DNA from: Thiocapsa bogorovii
GTDB lineage: Bacteria; Pseudomonadota; Gammaproteobacteria; Chromatiales; Chromatiaceae
Direction: 5' to 3'
Length of the DNA stretch: 64,000 bases
Assembly (NCBI RefSeq): GCF_021228795.1
Contig: NZ_CP089309.1
Span: 5,453,501 to 5,517,500, forward strand
This document shows positions 7,628-16,695 of the stretch, piece by piece. The position numbers and the translations under genes are program-made. The first letter of the stretch is position 1; each line of letters starts with the position of its first letter. Under the pieces are notes generated by a model that saw only the letters and a list, made by a program, of their open reading frames with translations, did no database searches and had not been told where the DNA came from.

Positions 7628-10038
7628 CGAACCTGCGTCGATTCACCGGCTCGCGCGCCAACGCGCTCTTCCCGACCCTGGCCTACGACCCGGACAGCCA
7701 TCTGTTTCTGCTCGACGACCAGTCGCTCGCCTTCGGCTATCTGTGCGAGCCCTTGTCCGCCGCCGATCAGTCCAACGCCGACCGCCTGCTGGTGCTCGGC
7801 AATCTCGACTGGCCGCCCGAGACCCTGCTGCAGGTCGCGCTCTGGACCTCGCCGGATGTCGAGGAGACCGTCGCCCGCATAGAAGGACTGCGCATCGAGA
7901 CCGCCACCGCGCTGTTGCGCGAATCCACGCGCCGCACCGCCGCCTATCTGCGCGCCGGTAGCACCGCCCCGCTCTCCCCGTCCGGGGATCTGCGTCTGCG
8001 CGAGCTGCAGGTGCTGGTCACCGCCAAGCTGCCGCTCGCCGCCCCGCAGCCGAGCGCCCACGAGCTGCGCGATGCCCGGGAGTTGCAGGCGACCGCCCTG
8101 CAGGTGCTGGTCACCGCCGGGATGCGCCCGACGAGCCTCACGGCCGATCGCCACGTGCGGATTATGACGACCCTGCTCAACTGGGGACCGCAGGCGGGGT
8201 GGCGCGACCGCATCACGCCCGAGTGCGATGCCCGGCGTCCGGTGCGCGATCAGTATCTGGACTACGACGTCGGCATCGACGTCGACGCCAAGGGGATCAC
8301 GCTCGGGGAGCAGCGCATCCAGACCTTCTCGGTCAAGCGCTTTCCCGATCGGGCCGGCTTCGGGCTGGCCGCGCGCTTCCTCGGAGATTCCTTCTCGGGC
8401 TCGCGCGGAGTGCGCCACAATGCGCTGATCACCCTGAACCTGCATTTCCCGGACCCCGAGGCGACCCGGGTGAATCTCACCTCGCGCGCGCAATGGGCGG
8501 CCCATCAGGTCAGCGGCAATCTTTCGCACTACATGCCGAGGCTCGCCCACAACAAGCGCGATTTCGACGCCTTGTTCGCCCGGCTGGATCACGGCGACCG
8601 GCCGCTGCAGGCGTACTTGGGGATCGTGCTTTTCACCGCCCCGGAGGAGGCCGCCGGTGCGGCCTCGAATCTGCGCACCTATTGGCGCGAGCTCGGTTTT
8701 CAGATCCTGACCGACCGCTTCTTTGTGCTGCCGCTCTTCCTCAACTGTCTGCCGTTCGGGGCCGATCGCGGGGCGATCCGCACCAGCTTTCGCTACCGCA
8801 CCCTCTCCGCCGCCCATGCCGTCGCGCTCATGCCGGTCTTCGGCGACTGGAAGGGCACCGGCACCCCGGTGCTCAACCTGATCGGGCGCACCGGTCAGCT
8901 CGTGGATCTGAGCCTCTTCGACTCGGCGACCAACTACAACGCCGTGATCGCCGCCTCCTCGGGCTCGGGCAAGTCGTTTCTCGCCAACGAGCTGCTCTCG
9001 ACCAACCTGAGTGTCGGCGGGCGCTGTTGGGTGATCGACGTCGGGCGCAGCTACGCCAACCTCTGCGAATCACTCGGCGGGCAGTTCGTCGCCTTCACCG
9101 CCGACTCGGACATCGTGCTGAATCCCTTCGAGCTGCTGCACACGTGGGAAGAAGACGCCGACGTGATCGCTGCCATGGTCACGGCGATGGCGGCCCCGAC
9201 CGAGCCGCTCGGCGACTACCGCACCGCCGGGCTGAAGCGCGCCCTGCGCGAGCTGTGGGACACCCACGGCACGGCGATGAACGTCGATCTGATCGCCGCC
9301 GCCATGCTCGCCTGCCCCGACGAGCGCCTGCAGGACGTCGGCGTGCAGCTCTACCCCTTCACCTCGCGCGGGGAATACGGACGCTGGTTCCACGGGCGCA
9401 ACACCATGGACTTCAGCGCGGATCTGGTGGTGCTCGAGCTCGAAGAGCTCAAAGGACGCAAACACCTCCAGCAGGTCATCCTGCTGCAGCTCATCTTCCA
9501 GATCCAGCAGGCGATGTACCTGGGCGAGCGTTCTCGCCAAAAGCTGGTGCTGATCGACGAGGCCTGGGATCTGCTCACCCAAGGCGATGTCGCGACCTTC
9601 ATCGAGCACGGCTACCGGCGCTTTCGCAAGTACAACGGGGCCGCGATCACCGTCACCCAGTCCCTTGCCGACCTCTACGCCAACCCCACCGGGCGGGCGA
9701 TCGCCGACAACAGCGCCCACACCCTGCTGCTCGCCCAGCCCGGCCATGCCATCGATCGGCTCAAGGCCGATCACCGTCTGCCGATGACCGCCGCGGGCGC
9801 GGAGATGCTCAAGACCGTGCACACCGTTCCCGGTGCCTACTCCGAGATCATGACCTTGACAGACAGCGGCGCGGGAATCGGTCGGCTGATGGTGGACCCC
9901 TTCCGGCAACTGCTCTACTCCACCAAGCCCGCGGACGTGGCGGCGATCCGGCGTCTGCGCGAGCGCGGCATGAGCGTCGAGCAGGCGATCAACCGCTTGC
10001 TTGCGGGGGCCGAGACGGAGGCGTCCGATGCCGCCTGA
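7624..10038 (+). CDS. traC: TraC, conjugative transfer ATPase
   Basis: This 804-residue VirB4-family ATPase powers pilus assembly and DNA transfer at the inner membrane. An N-terminal TraC/TraG-type domain (about 20-400) is followed by the motor with Walker A IAASSGSGKSF near residue 444, Walker B KLVLIDEAWDLL near 640 and a Gln-containing sensor ITVTQSLADLYANP. The length is normal for F/SXT TraC (about 800). It starts inside the mini-protein gene by ATGA overlap and overlaps the next gene by 11 bases. No defects are seen. Confidence 0.95.
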   Translation: MTNLRRFTGSRANALFPTLAYDPDSHLFLLDDQSLAFGYLCEPLSAADQSNADRLLVLGNLDWPPETLLQVALWTSPDVEETVARIEGLRIETATALLRESTRRTAAYLRAGSTAPLSPSGDLRLRELQVLVTAKLPLAAPQPSAHELRDARELQATALQVLVTAGMRPTSLTADRHVRIMTTLLNWGPQAGWRDRITPECDARRPVRDQYLDYDVGIDVDAKGITLGEQRIQTFSVKRFPDRAGFGLAARFLGDSFSGSRGVRHNALITLNLHFPDPEATRVNLTSRAQWAAHQVSGNLSHYMPRLAHNKRDFDALFARLDHGDRPLQAYLGIVLFTAPEEAAGAASNLRTYWRELGFQILTDRFFVLPLFLNCLPFGADRGAIRTSFRYRTLSAAHAVALMPVFGDWKGTGTPVLNLIGRTGQLVDLSLFDSATNYNAVIAASSGSGKSFLANELLSTNLSVGGRCWVIDVGRSYANLCESLGGQFVAFTADSDIVLNPFELLHTWEEDADVIAAMVTAMAAPTEPLGDYRTAGLKRALRELWDTHGTAMNVDLIAAAMLACPDERLQDVGVQLYPFTSRGEYGRWFHGRNTMDFSADLVVLELEELKGRKHLQQVILLQLIFQIQQAMYLGERSRQKLVLIDEAWDLLTQGDVATFIEHGYRRFRKYNGAAITVTQSLADLYANPTGRAIADNSAHTLLLAQPGHAIDRLKADHRLPMTAAGAEMLKTVHTVPGAYSEIMTLTDSGAGIGRLMVDPFRQLLYSTKPADVAAIRRLRERGMSVEQAINRLLAGAETEASDAA

Positions 10039-10360
10039 GACCCTGCCCGCTCCGGCGGGAAAGACCGACGGCATCCTGTTGCTCGCGGTGATCCCGTTCT
10101 TGGCCCTCGCCGGCGGTTACCTCGGTGCCGAGATCGCGTCCCGGCCGCTGCGCGAGGCCATCGCCACCCGCCCGCCGGTGCTGATCGTCGATGTTGCCGC
10201 CGCCCTGGAGGGGATCGCGCCGGAGGCGGTGGGCGAGGCGATTGCGGACCTCAGGACAACCGCCGTGCGTCTCGCCGACGGGGGCGTTCTGGTCTTGGAC
10301 GCCCAGGCCGTGCTGGCGGCACCGCAGGACGCCTATGTGTTGTCGGGGAAGCAGCCATGA
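10028..10360 (+). CDS. trbI: TrbI-like F-type transfer protein
   Basis: The product has 110 residues, with an N-terminal transmembrane segment (GILLLAVIPFLALAGGYLG) and a periplasmic tail containing PPVLIVDVAAALEG and GGVLVLDAQAVLAAPQD. This layout (anchor, VxFD-like strand, helical pair, terminal strand before a small acidic end) resembles TrbI/TrbI-like proteins placed between traC and the S26 peptidase in F-type operons. TrbI affects pilus outgrowth and retraction. The start overlaps traC by 11 bases and the end overlaps trhF by 4 bases. Identity is moderate because the family is short and divergent. Confidence 0.6.
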   Translation: MPPETLPAPAGKTDGILLLAVIPFLALAGGYLGAEIASRPLREAIATRPPVLIVDVAAALEGIAPEAVGEAIADLRTTAVRLADGGVLVLDAQAVLAAPQDAYVLSGKQP

Positions 10361-10887
10361 GCGCACGCACGGACATTGCCGCTTCACCCGAGGCTCGCCT
10401 GGCGCGCACCATCCGACACGGTCTGCCGGTGCTGCTCGTCGTGCTGGCCTTGATGCTGTATCTCGGGACGCGCTATCGCATCGCCATCAACGATCAGGTC
10501 GACAAGTGCTTGCCGCCCTATACGGTCTTTCTCGTGGATCGCCACGACAGTGCCCTCGAGCGCGACGGCCTCTACGCCTTCCCCGCCGGCGAGCGCATGG
10601 CGCCGTTCTTTCCGATTCAGATGCAGGTCATCAAGCGGGTTGTCGGATTGCCCGGAGACACCGTCGCCGTCACTGAACAGTCTACTCGGGTCGACGGCCG
10701 AACGGTCGGCGAAGGACTGGATCTGGCCGGCACGCCCGGCAGGCCCGTGGCGACGTTCGTTCGCGAGGTCGTGGTCCCCGCCGATGCGCTCTGGATCATG
10801 GGTGCCACCCGCGACAGCTTCGACTCGCGCTACTGGGGGCCGCTGCCCCGTCATCAGATTATCGGGCGGGCCTATGCAGTGTTCTGA
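10357..10887 (+). CDS. trhF: TrhF/TraF-type S26 signal peptidase-like protein
   Basis: This 176-residue protein has one N-terminal transmembrane segment (VLLVVLALMLYLGT) and an S26 peptidase fold. The Lys motif QVIKRVVGLPGDTVAV and the later GATRDSFDSRYWGPLPRHQIIGRA block are clear. At the position of the usual catalytic Ser the sequence is DKCLPPYTVF, so Cys replaces Ser unless the nucleophile lies elsewhere. In related systems this peptidase processes the pilin. It overlaps trbI by 4 and traW by 14 bases. Confidence 0.8.
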   Translation: MSARTDIAASPEARLARTIRHGLPVLLVVLALMLYLGTRYRIAINDQVDKCLPPYTVFLVDRHDSALERDGLYAFPAGERMAPFFPIQMQVIKRVVGLPGDTVAVTEQSTRVDGRTVGEGLDLAGTPGRPVATFVREVVVPADALWIMGATRDSFDSRYWGPLPRHQIIGRAYAVF

Positions 10888-12070
10888 CCTTCGCTACCCT
10901 GCCCTGCTGGCTTTATCGTTTCAGCTCGTCTCGACGGCCTCCGTTCAGGCGAGCGAGCGCTCTGACCTGCGGGCGCTTCGCGACCAGGCCGGAGCCGTCC
11001 AAGAGGCGGTCTCCGGCACGACGCTCCCGGACTGGTTGCGGGCGGGCTCCGGAGCGTCGGCGCGCGCGGGCGAGACCCTCGGCACGGCCGAGCGCGAACG
11101 GCTGCACCGACTGACCACCGCGCAAGTGCCCGCCCTCCCCGACGCGCAAGCGACCGCGACCGCAACCCCGACGCAGACGATCACGCTCCTGGTCTCGCGC
11201 GCCTTGGGTGCGGCTGCCCTGCGCGATATCTTCGCCACGGCGGCCCGACCCGACATGCGGGTCGTCTTTCGCGGTGTGGGCGAAGGCGAACCGCTGATCG
11301 ACTTCATGCGCGGGATCCACGCGGAGCTTGAAGGGCTCGATCCGATGCCCGCGGTCGCGCTCGATCCGACACCCTTTCGCGAAGCCGGCGCCGAGGCCGT
11401 CCCGCTGATGATCCTGTCCGGACCCGACGGGGAAATTGCACGGGTGGCCGGCCTGTCGGATCCCGCCTGGCTGCAGGCGCAGGTGGCGGCCGGTCGGACC
11501 GGGGATCTCGGCGTGCGCGGCCCGGTCGAGGCGATCTCGGAGGCGGACATGCTCGAGGAGATCGCGCGCCGGGTCGCCGCGCTCGATCTCGCTGCACTGC
11601 GCGAGCAGGCACTCGCGCGCTACTGGACGCGCGCGGTCTTCGAACATCTGCCGACCGCGCGGGAGCCCCGCACGCGGGTGATCGATCCCGTGATCGAGGC
11701 CAAGGCCGACATCGCCCTGCCGGACGGCACCCTGCTGGTGCGCTCCGGCGAGCAGCTCAATCCGCTCGATCGTCTGGCCTTCGGGCTGCGTCTGGTGGTG
11801 TTCGATCCGACCGAGCCGGCCCACGTCCGCACGGCCCGTGCTCTGGGAGCCAGTGCCGGGGCGCTGCGCCCGGTGTATCTGGCGACCCGTTTGAATCGCG
11901 AGGCCGGCTGGGAGGGCTTTCGTGCGCTCGAGGATGCCCTGGACGAGACGGTCTATCTGCTGACCCCGGACCTGCGCGAACGCTTCGCCCTGGAGCGCGT
12001 GCCGGCGAGCGTCGAGGCCGCGGGGCGTGTCTTCCTGGTGCGCGAGCATCCGCCGGAGGAACCCCGATGA
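10874..12070 (+). CDS. traW: TrbC-TraW fusion, periplasmic mating-pore assembly protein
   Basis: The start is the ATG at 10874 (signal peptide ending near TASVQASE); the longer upstream frame is a shadow of trhF. The 398 residues form two parts. Residues about 95-215 are a thioredoxin-like TrbC domain (TITLLVSRALGAAALRDIF, VVFRGV, VPLMI), and about 250-398 are TraW (YWTRAVFEHLP, DIALPDGTLLVRSGEQLNPL, LVVFDPTEPAHV). The fusion is also known from SXT-type elements. Both families work in periplasmic pilus assembly. It overlaps trhF and traU. Confidence 0.85.
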   Translation: MQCSDLRYPALLALSFQLVSTASVQASERSDLRALRDQAGAVQEAVSGTTLPDWLRAGSGASARAGETLGTAERERLHRLTTAQVPALPDAQATATATPTQTITLLVSRALGAAALRDIFATAARPDMRVVFRGVGEGEPLIDFMRGIHAELEGLDPMPAVALDPTPFREAGAEAVPLMILSGPDGEIARVAGLSDPAWLQAQVAAGRTGDLGVRGPVEAISEADMLEEIARRVAALDLAALREQALARYWTRAVFEHLPTAREPRTRVIDPVIEAKADIALPDGTLLVRSGEQLNPLDRLAFGLRLVVFDPTEPAHVRTARALGASAGALRPVYLATRLNREAGWEGFRALEDALDETVYLLTPDLRERFALERVPASVEAAGRVFLVREHPPEEPR

Positions 12071-13089
12071 AGGCACCCACCCTGCCCCGCCTCGCCGGAC
12101 TGCTCGCGGTTGTCCTCGCCCTGTCGCAGTCCCCGGTTCGGGCCGCCGACCCCGCCTGCCCGGACGCCGAGCTGTTCTCGGGCAAGCTGATCACCGATGT
12201 CTGCTGGGCCTGTTTGTTTCCGATCCGCATCGCCGGCATGCCCCTGTTCGGCGGCGCCGCACCGGCGGGTGCGGCCTCCGTCCCCTTCTGTGCCTGCAAC
12301 GACGGTCTCGGCGTGCCGCATCCGGGCTTCACCGTCGGGATGTGGGAGCCCGCACGGCTGATCGAGCTGGTCCATGCCCCGCGCTGCGCCCCGGCCTTGG
12401 GCGGAATTCGCCTGCCGCTCGGCAGTCGCCGTCTGCTCGGCACCGCGGGACAAGCCGAATACGACGCGAGCGACACGGCCTTCTACAACTTTCATTGGTA
12501 CGCCTTCCCGCTCCTGATCCTGCTGGATCTGTTCTGGGACGACCGCTGCAACCCGGACGGCTACGTCGATCTGGACCTGCTCTATCTCTCCGAGCTGGAT
12601 CCGACCTGGAACCACGACGAGCTGGCCTTCTTCACCAACCCGGAGGCCGCCTGGCTCGCCAATCCGGTCGCCCTGGCCGCCTGCCTGGCCGATGCCGCCG
12701 CGTCCACCGCGGGCACCCCGATCGATGCGCTCTTCTGGTGTGCCGGGACCTGGGGCAATCTCTACCCCTTCACCGGTCGCGGGCCGACCGTCGGCTCGCG
12801 GGCCCGCGAAACCAGTCTGGCCTCGGCCCGGTCGCTGGCGGCCCTGCATCGGCGCGGACTCGCGCGTCGCACGATGGGCAACGACGCGCTGTGCGGCGCA
12901 CCGCTCGCGCCCTTCCTCCCGAAGAGCCAGTACAAGCTCTCGATGTTCTACCCCCTGCCCGAGACGCAGCGCGCCCACGTGATCGGCGAAAGCCCGCTGA
13001 CCTGGGGGGAATGGCGCAACATCCCCGCCCTCGGGGAGGACCATCTCTATCTGCTGTGGCGCTGGAACGACTGCTGTGCGACCTTCTGA
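12067..13089 (+). CDS. traU: TraU, mating-pore assembly protein
   Basis: This 340-residue periplasmic protein has a signal peptide (cleaved near SPVRAAD) and the TraU hallmark of many cysteines (ITDVCWACLFPIRIAG, FCACNDG, FYNFHWYAFPLLILLD, DRCNPDG, WGNLYPFTG). The length is close to the family norm (about 330). It starts by ATGA overlap with traW and overlaps traN by 14 bases, a compact arrangement typical of the traW-traU-traN block. TraU is needed for DNA transfer more than for pilus formation in F. Confidence 0.95.
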   Translation: MKAPTLPRLAGLLAVVLALSQSPVRAADPACPDAELFSGKLITDVCWACLFPIRIAGMPLFGGAAPAGAASVPFCACNDGLGVPHPGFTVGMWEPARLIELVHAPRCAPALGGIRLPLGSRRLLGTAGQAEYDASDTAFYNFHWYAFPLLILLDLFWDDRCNPDGYVDLDLLYLSELDPTWNHDELAFFTNPEAAWLANPVALAACLADAAASTAGTPIDALFWCAGTWGNLYPFTGRGPTVGSRARETSLASARSLAALHRRGLARRTMGNDALCGAPLAPFLPKSQYKLSMFYPLPETQRAHVIGESPLTWGEWRNIPALGEDHLYLLWRWNDCCATF

Positions 13090-15835
13090 GCGGTATCCCC
13101 TCCCGGTTCGGGTCCTGACCGGCCTCCTCTGCATCGCCCTGGCATGGACCCCGTGGGCGTTGGTCTGGGGCGACGACTTCGCCGACGCCATCGACGCCGG
13201 CAAGGAAACGGGACGCGCGGCGGCCGGCGCGCTGACGGTGCCGGCGCTCTCCGGCGAGACACTGACGCTGCCGGGCGGGGATCTGCGTCTCGACGCCCTC
13301 TTCCCCGGCGCCGCCGGGGGCGACTCGGCGAACTTCTCCGGGCTCTACGGCAATGACCACGGCACCCTGATCCAAGGCCAACAGGCCCAAGGTGCGCTGC
13401 TCTCCGAGGGCTCGGCGACCGGCGAGGCCTATCGCACCCTGCGCGGCTCGGTCGAGCGCTCCAGTCCCGACGTGCGCATCGACCCGCTGTGGGTGCAGAC
13501 CGACGACGTGCTCGACAACTTCGAGGCCATCGCCGAGACCTTCGGCCATTGCGAGACCGAGACGACCTTCGAGAACGGGACCCGCGAGGTCCACATCCCG
13601 GACCTGCGCACCTGCGATCGGTTGACCCCGCAAGGCGGGTCCTGCTCCTGGTATCACGATTACGAACTGCCCGCGCCGGACAGCCTCGTCACCGTGACGG
13701 GCAGTGCTGCACTCGAAGACTGCGGACCCGGCTGCAAGCGGGTCGTGCTTGCGCGCGCTGGGTCCTGGCATGGATCCGCGGTGCTGGCCCTGCAGACGCC
13801 GTTGAACGGCGGCTTCGGGGTGAGCGATCCGTCGCGCGTGACGGATATTCGGGTGACCCTTGCCTTCGAGGACCGACCGGCGCAGCCCGAACCCGAGGAA
13901 GGATTTTTCTTCGAGCGCTATCAAGGGCGGTATACGGCGACCTTCCCGGGCGTGAACCGCGTGCAGAGCACCGCGTTCGGCTATTCGGCGCAGCCGATGA
14001 CGCAGGCGCTGCGCAACGGGGGCGATTTCACCCTGCGCCACGGCCATGTCTGGACCTTCGACGACGGCACCCTGCCCGAGCCGGGCTGCGCCTGGTGCAT
14101 TCCGCAGGTCTACGACGCCGCCTGGACCGGCGGGATCCGACTCGAGGTGGAGATCCGCTACGTCTCCCGGCCGCTGCGCAGTCTCTGGGGCGCAAACGAC
14201 GGCTGCTACGACCTGCTCGAGACCCTCGGCAGCGACTTCTGCAGCGGGAGTGTCGAGTGCTTGGGCTCGCCCCCGCTCGCCGCCGACGGCTGCTACGAGA
14301 ACGCCGACGTGCGCATCTGCCCGGACGCCATGGCGGCCCCGCCCGTGGCCGGTCAAAACCCCTTCTGTACGCAGATCAAGGTCACCGCGAGCTGCTCGGG
14401 CTTCAACCAAGGGCCGATGCCATGCTGGACCGATCCGCAGGGGCAGCTGCAGTGTCCCTACAACGACGGCGATCAACCCTCCGACTGTATCGCCCTGGAG
14501 GCCGATCCCGCCTGCGGCTTCATCAAGTCCGAGTGTGTGGAGGGGGCCGTCGACAACCGTGGAACCTGTTTTCTGTTCGAGGAGACCTGGGACTGCGGCA
14601 CCGCGCGCACCATCCCGGTTCTGGAGCGCAACCGCACCCTGGACTGTGCCGGTCCGGTGCGCTGCCTCGGCACCGACTGCGCGGAATTTCCCGAGGAGCA
14701 ATCCGCGGACTTCGCCAAGGCGGTCGGGGCCTTGCAGACGGTGCAGATGGCGGTCTCGGACATGCAGTGCACGCCGGGCGGGACCTGTCGGGTGTTCTCG
14801 GGCAGCGCCCATCAATGCAAGCGCGCGGTCGGGGAGATCGTGAACTGCTGCACGCGTCCCCAAGGCGTGTCGCTGGCGGATTACATCAGTCTGATCTTCG
14901 CACTCGGGAAGATCGATGCCGCGATCATGGGGCTCGACAAAGGAGCGGCGATCCGCGGCTCGTGGGAGACGCTGCGCCAACCCGTCACCGCCACCTGGAG
15001 CGCGGTCAAGGAGTCGTTCACCAGCGTGGCCAACAGCTTCACCGGCAAGACCGCGGCGTCCGCCACCGATGCCGCGGCCGAGGTCGGCCTGAGCGCCGTC
15101 AAACAAGCCCTGCTGAAGCAGACCGCGGAATGGGCCGCACAGCTCTTCGGCGATGCCGCGGTGAATGCGCTGTTCTCGACCACGAGCGGTGGAGTGGCGG
15201 TCAGCGGGGGCGCGGTGGCGGAAGGCTCGGTGTTGCAGCTCGGCGGCGGCACGGCCTGGCTCGGCACGGCCATGGCTTGGGCCATGTATGCCTACATGAT
15301 CTACACGGTCGTGATGATCCTGATCCGAATCATCTGGACCTGCGAGCAGAGCGAGTTCGAGCTGGGTGCCAAACGCGAGCTGCGCGCCTGTCATCGCGTC
15401 GGATCCTACTGCAAAAAGGAGGTGCTGACCTGGTGCGTGGAGAAGCGCGAGAGCTATTGCTGCTTCAACACCTCGCTCGCACGGATCCTGAACCAGCAGA
15501 TCCGCCCGCAACTCGGGCGCGACTGGGGCGAGGCGCAATCACCGGAGTGCTCCGGGATCGACATCCGGGATTTTGCACGGGTTGATTGGAATCAGGTCAA
15601 TCTCGACGAGTGGCTGGCGATCCTCTACGAGACCGGGCACTTCCCGACCCCGGAGACCCTCACCGTCGAGGACCTGACCGGCGGGGGCAGCCCCTTGGCC
15701 GTGCATGCCGTCGGACGGGCGGATGCGACGACGCGCGCCGTGCAACGCAGCGACGGACTCGACAGCGAAGAGGTCCGCAAAGATGTCGAGTCCGAGCTGT
15801 GGCGCGGGACGCTTCCGGCTCTGCCGGCCGAGTAG
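13076..15835 (+). CDS. traN: TraN, outer-membrane mating-pair stabilisation protein
   Basis: The protein has 919 residues with an N-terminal signal. Pairs of cysteines recur throughout (for example GCAWCIPQVYD, ECLGSPPLAADGCYENADV, KRAVGEIVNCC), which the DsbC-like protein at the operon head would fold. The C-terminal third has the hydrophobic stretch around AWLGTAMAWAMYAYMIYTVV followed by another cysteine-rich block ending in the SYCCFNTSLARILNQQI motif typical of SXT-type TraN. TraN binds recipient surface structures and stabilises mating pairs. It is the last recognisable gene of the tra operon. Confidence 0.9.
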   Translation: MRPSERYPLPVRVLTGLLCIALAWTPWALVWGDDFADAIDAGKETGRAAAGALTVPALSGETLTLPGGDLRLDALFPGAAGGDSANFSGLYGNDHGTLIQGQQAQGALLSEGSATGEAYRTLRGSVERSSPDVRIDPLWVQTDDVLDNFEAIAETFGHCETETTFENGTREVHIPDLRTCDRLTPQGGSCSWYHDYELPAPDSLVTVTGSAALEDCGPGCKRVVLARAGSWHGSAVLALQTPLNGGFGVSDPSRVTDIRVTLAFEDRPAQPEPEEGFFFERYQGRYTATFPGVNRVQSTAFGYSAQPMTQALRNGGDFTLRHGHVWTFDDGTLPEPGCAWCIPQVYDAAWTGGIRLEVEIRYVSRPLRSLWGANDGCYDLLETLGSDFCSGSVECLGSPPLAADGCYENADVRICPDAMAAPPVAGQNPFCTQIKVTASCSGFNQGPMPCWTDPQGQLQCPYNDGDQPSDCIALEADPACGFIKSECVEGAVDNRGTCFLFEETWDCGTARTIPVLERNRTLDCAGPVRCLGTDCAEFPEEQSADFAKAVGALQTVQMAVSDMQCTPGGTCRVFSGSAHQCKRAVGEIVNCCTRPQGVSLADYISLIFALGKIDAAIMGLDKGAAIRGSWETLRQPVTATWSAVKESFTSVANSFTGKTAASATDAAAEVGLSAVKQALLKQTAEWAAQLFGDAAVNALFSTTSGGVAVSGGAVAEGSVLQLGGGTAWLGTAMAWAMYAYMIYTVVMILIRIIWTCEQSEFELGAKRELRACHRVGSYCKKEVLTWCVEKRESYCCFNTSLARILNQQIRPQLGRDWGEAQSPECSGIDIRDFARVDWNQVNLDEWLAILYETGHFPTPETLTVEDLTGGGSPLAVHAVGRADATTRAVQRSDGLDSEEVRKDVESELWRGTLPALPAE

Positions 15836-15844
15836 GCGGGACTC

Positions 15845-15871
15845 TTGACATGTATTGCAGAGCGCTATACG
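15845..15871 (+). promoter_or_regulatory. Probable tacAT promoter with AGAGCGCTA operator core
   Basis: TTGACA at 15845-15850 and TATACG at 15866-15871 are separated by 15 bases, a slightly short spacer. Between and over the -10 lies TTGCAGAGCGCTATAC. The core AGAGCGCTA recurs in the perfect palindrome at 17727-17762, which suggests an autoregulatory operator of the antitoxin. Confidence 0.45.
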
Positions 15872-15904
15872 TTTTCCGGCATCATGATCGATCCGAGGAT
15901 GCCG

Positions 15905-16174
15905 ATGACCAGCCCGTCGACCACTCTCATGGTCCGTCTCGACGCCGTCAGCAAGGACAGCGTTGCGCGGGCGGCGAAGCTGCGCCACGTCAGTATCAGC
16001 GATTACGTGCGCACGGTCGTCGTCGCGCAGGCGCAACGCGAGCTGAGCGCCGCGGAGCAGCGCGTCATCGCCCTGACCGCCGACGAGCAGCTCGCCTTTT
16101 GGCAAGCACTCGACGAGCCGGCTCGGCTCACCGAGGCGCAGCACGCACTCGGTGCCTTGATGCGGGGCGAATGA
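15905..16174 (+). CDS. tacA: TacA-type DUF1778 antitoxin
   Basis: This 89-residue protein is a ribbon-helix-helix DNA-binding antitoxin (strand TTLMVRLDAVSKDSVARAA, helix HVSISDYVRTVVV), then a C-terminal tail that wraps the toxin. I choose the ATG at 15905 because AGGA lies 5 bases upstream; two earlier in-frame ATGs (15884 and 15899) exist. It overlaps the toxin gene by 4 bases. RHH antitoxins of this type repress their own promoter together with the toxin. The pair probably stabilises the element. Confidence 0.85.
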   Translation: MTSPSTTLMVRLDAVSKDSVARAAKLRHVSISDYVRTVVVAQAQRELSAAEQRVIALTADEQLAFWQALDEPARLTEAQHALGALMRGE

Positions 16175-16695
16175 ACGCTGTCCGTTTCCCGGACGGCTAC
16201 CGTCTGGAGGCCCTTCGCAAGAGCCACCCGCGCGCGGCGTTCCGCTGCGGCCAAGCTCAGGTCGACGACTGGCTCGCCACCAAGGCGCTGCAGAATCAGG
16301 ACAAGCGCCTGTCTGCAACGAAGGCGCTGATCGCGGCAGCGGGCGACATTGCCGGGTTCTATACGCTCGCAACCGCTCAGGTCGACTTCTCCGACCTGCC
16401 CCCGGAGCTCATCCGACACCTGCCCCGCCGGGATCTACCGGTGGCGGTATTGGCCTGGCTCGGCGTCGACGTAGGTCACCGCGGTCTGGGTCTCGGACAC
16501 CGCCTGCTCGCGCAGGCGCTCGTGGATTGTCACCTGGCGAGCCGAATCTTCCCGGTCGTGGCGGTCATCCTCGACTGCATCGACGAGCCGGCCAAGGCGT
16601 TCTATCGGCGCTGGGACTTCCGCGAGCTGCCGGGATACCGGCAACGCCTCTATCTGAGTTGGAAGCAACTCGACGCCATGATGCAGGATCAATGA
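16171..16695 (+). CDS. tacT: TacT-type GNAT acetyltransferase toxin
   Basis: The protein has 174 residues and a GNAT fold: the acetyl-CoA loop GVDVGHRGLGLGHRLLAQAL and the catalytic-Tyr region KAFYRRWDFRELPG are intact. The N-terminal LRKSHPRAAFRCGQAQVDDWL start is typical of TacT-like toxins, which acetylate aminoacyl-tRNA and stop translation. Four-base overlaps link it to tacA upstream and to the glycosidase gene downstream, so all three may be cotranscribed. Confidence 0.9.
   Translation: MNAVRFPDGYRLEALRKSHPRAAFRCGQAQVDDWLATKALQNQDKRLSATKALIAAAGDIAGFYTLATAQVDFSDLPPELIRHLPRRDLPVAVLAWLGVDVGHRGLGLGHRLLAQALVDCHLASRIFPVVAVILDCIDEPAKAFYRRWDFRELPGYRQRLYLSWKQLDAMMQDQ

Noticed and set aside
12770-15538. 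A 922-codon frame on the minus strand opposite traN
   Set aside because: traN is clearly real on the plus strand, and the minus product has no recognisable domain.
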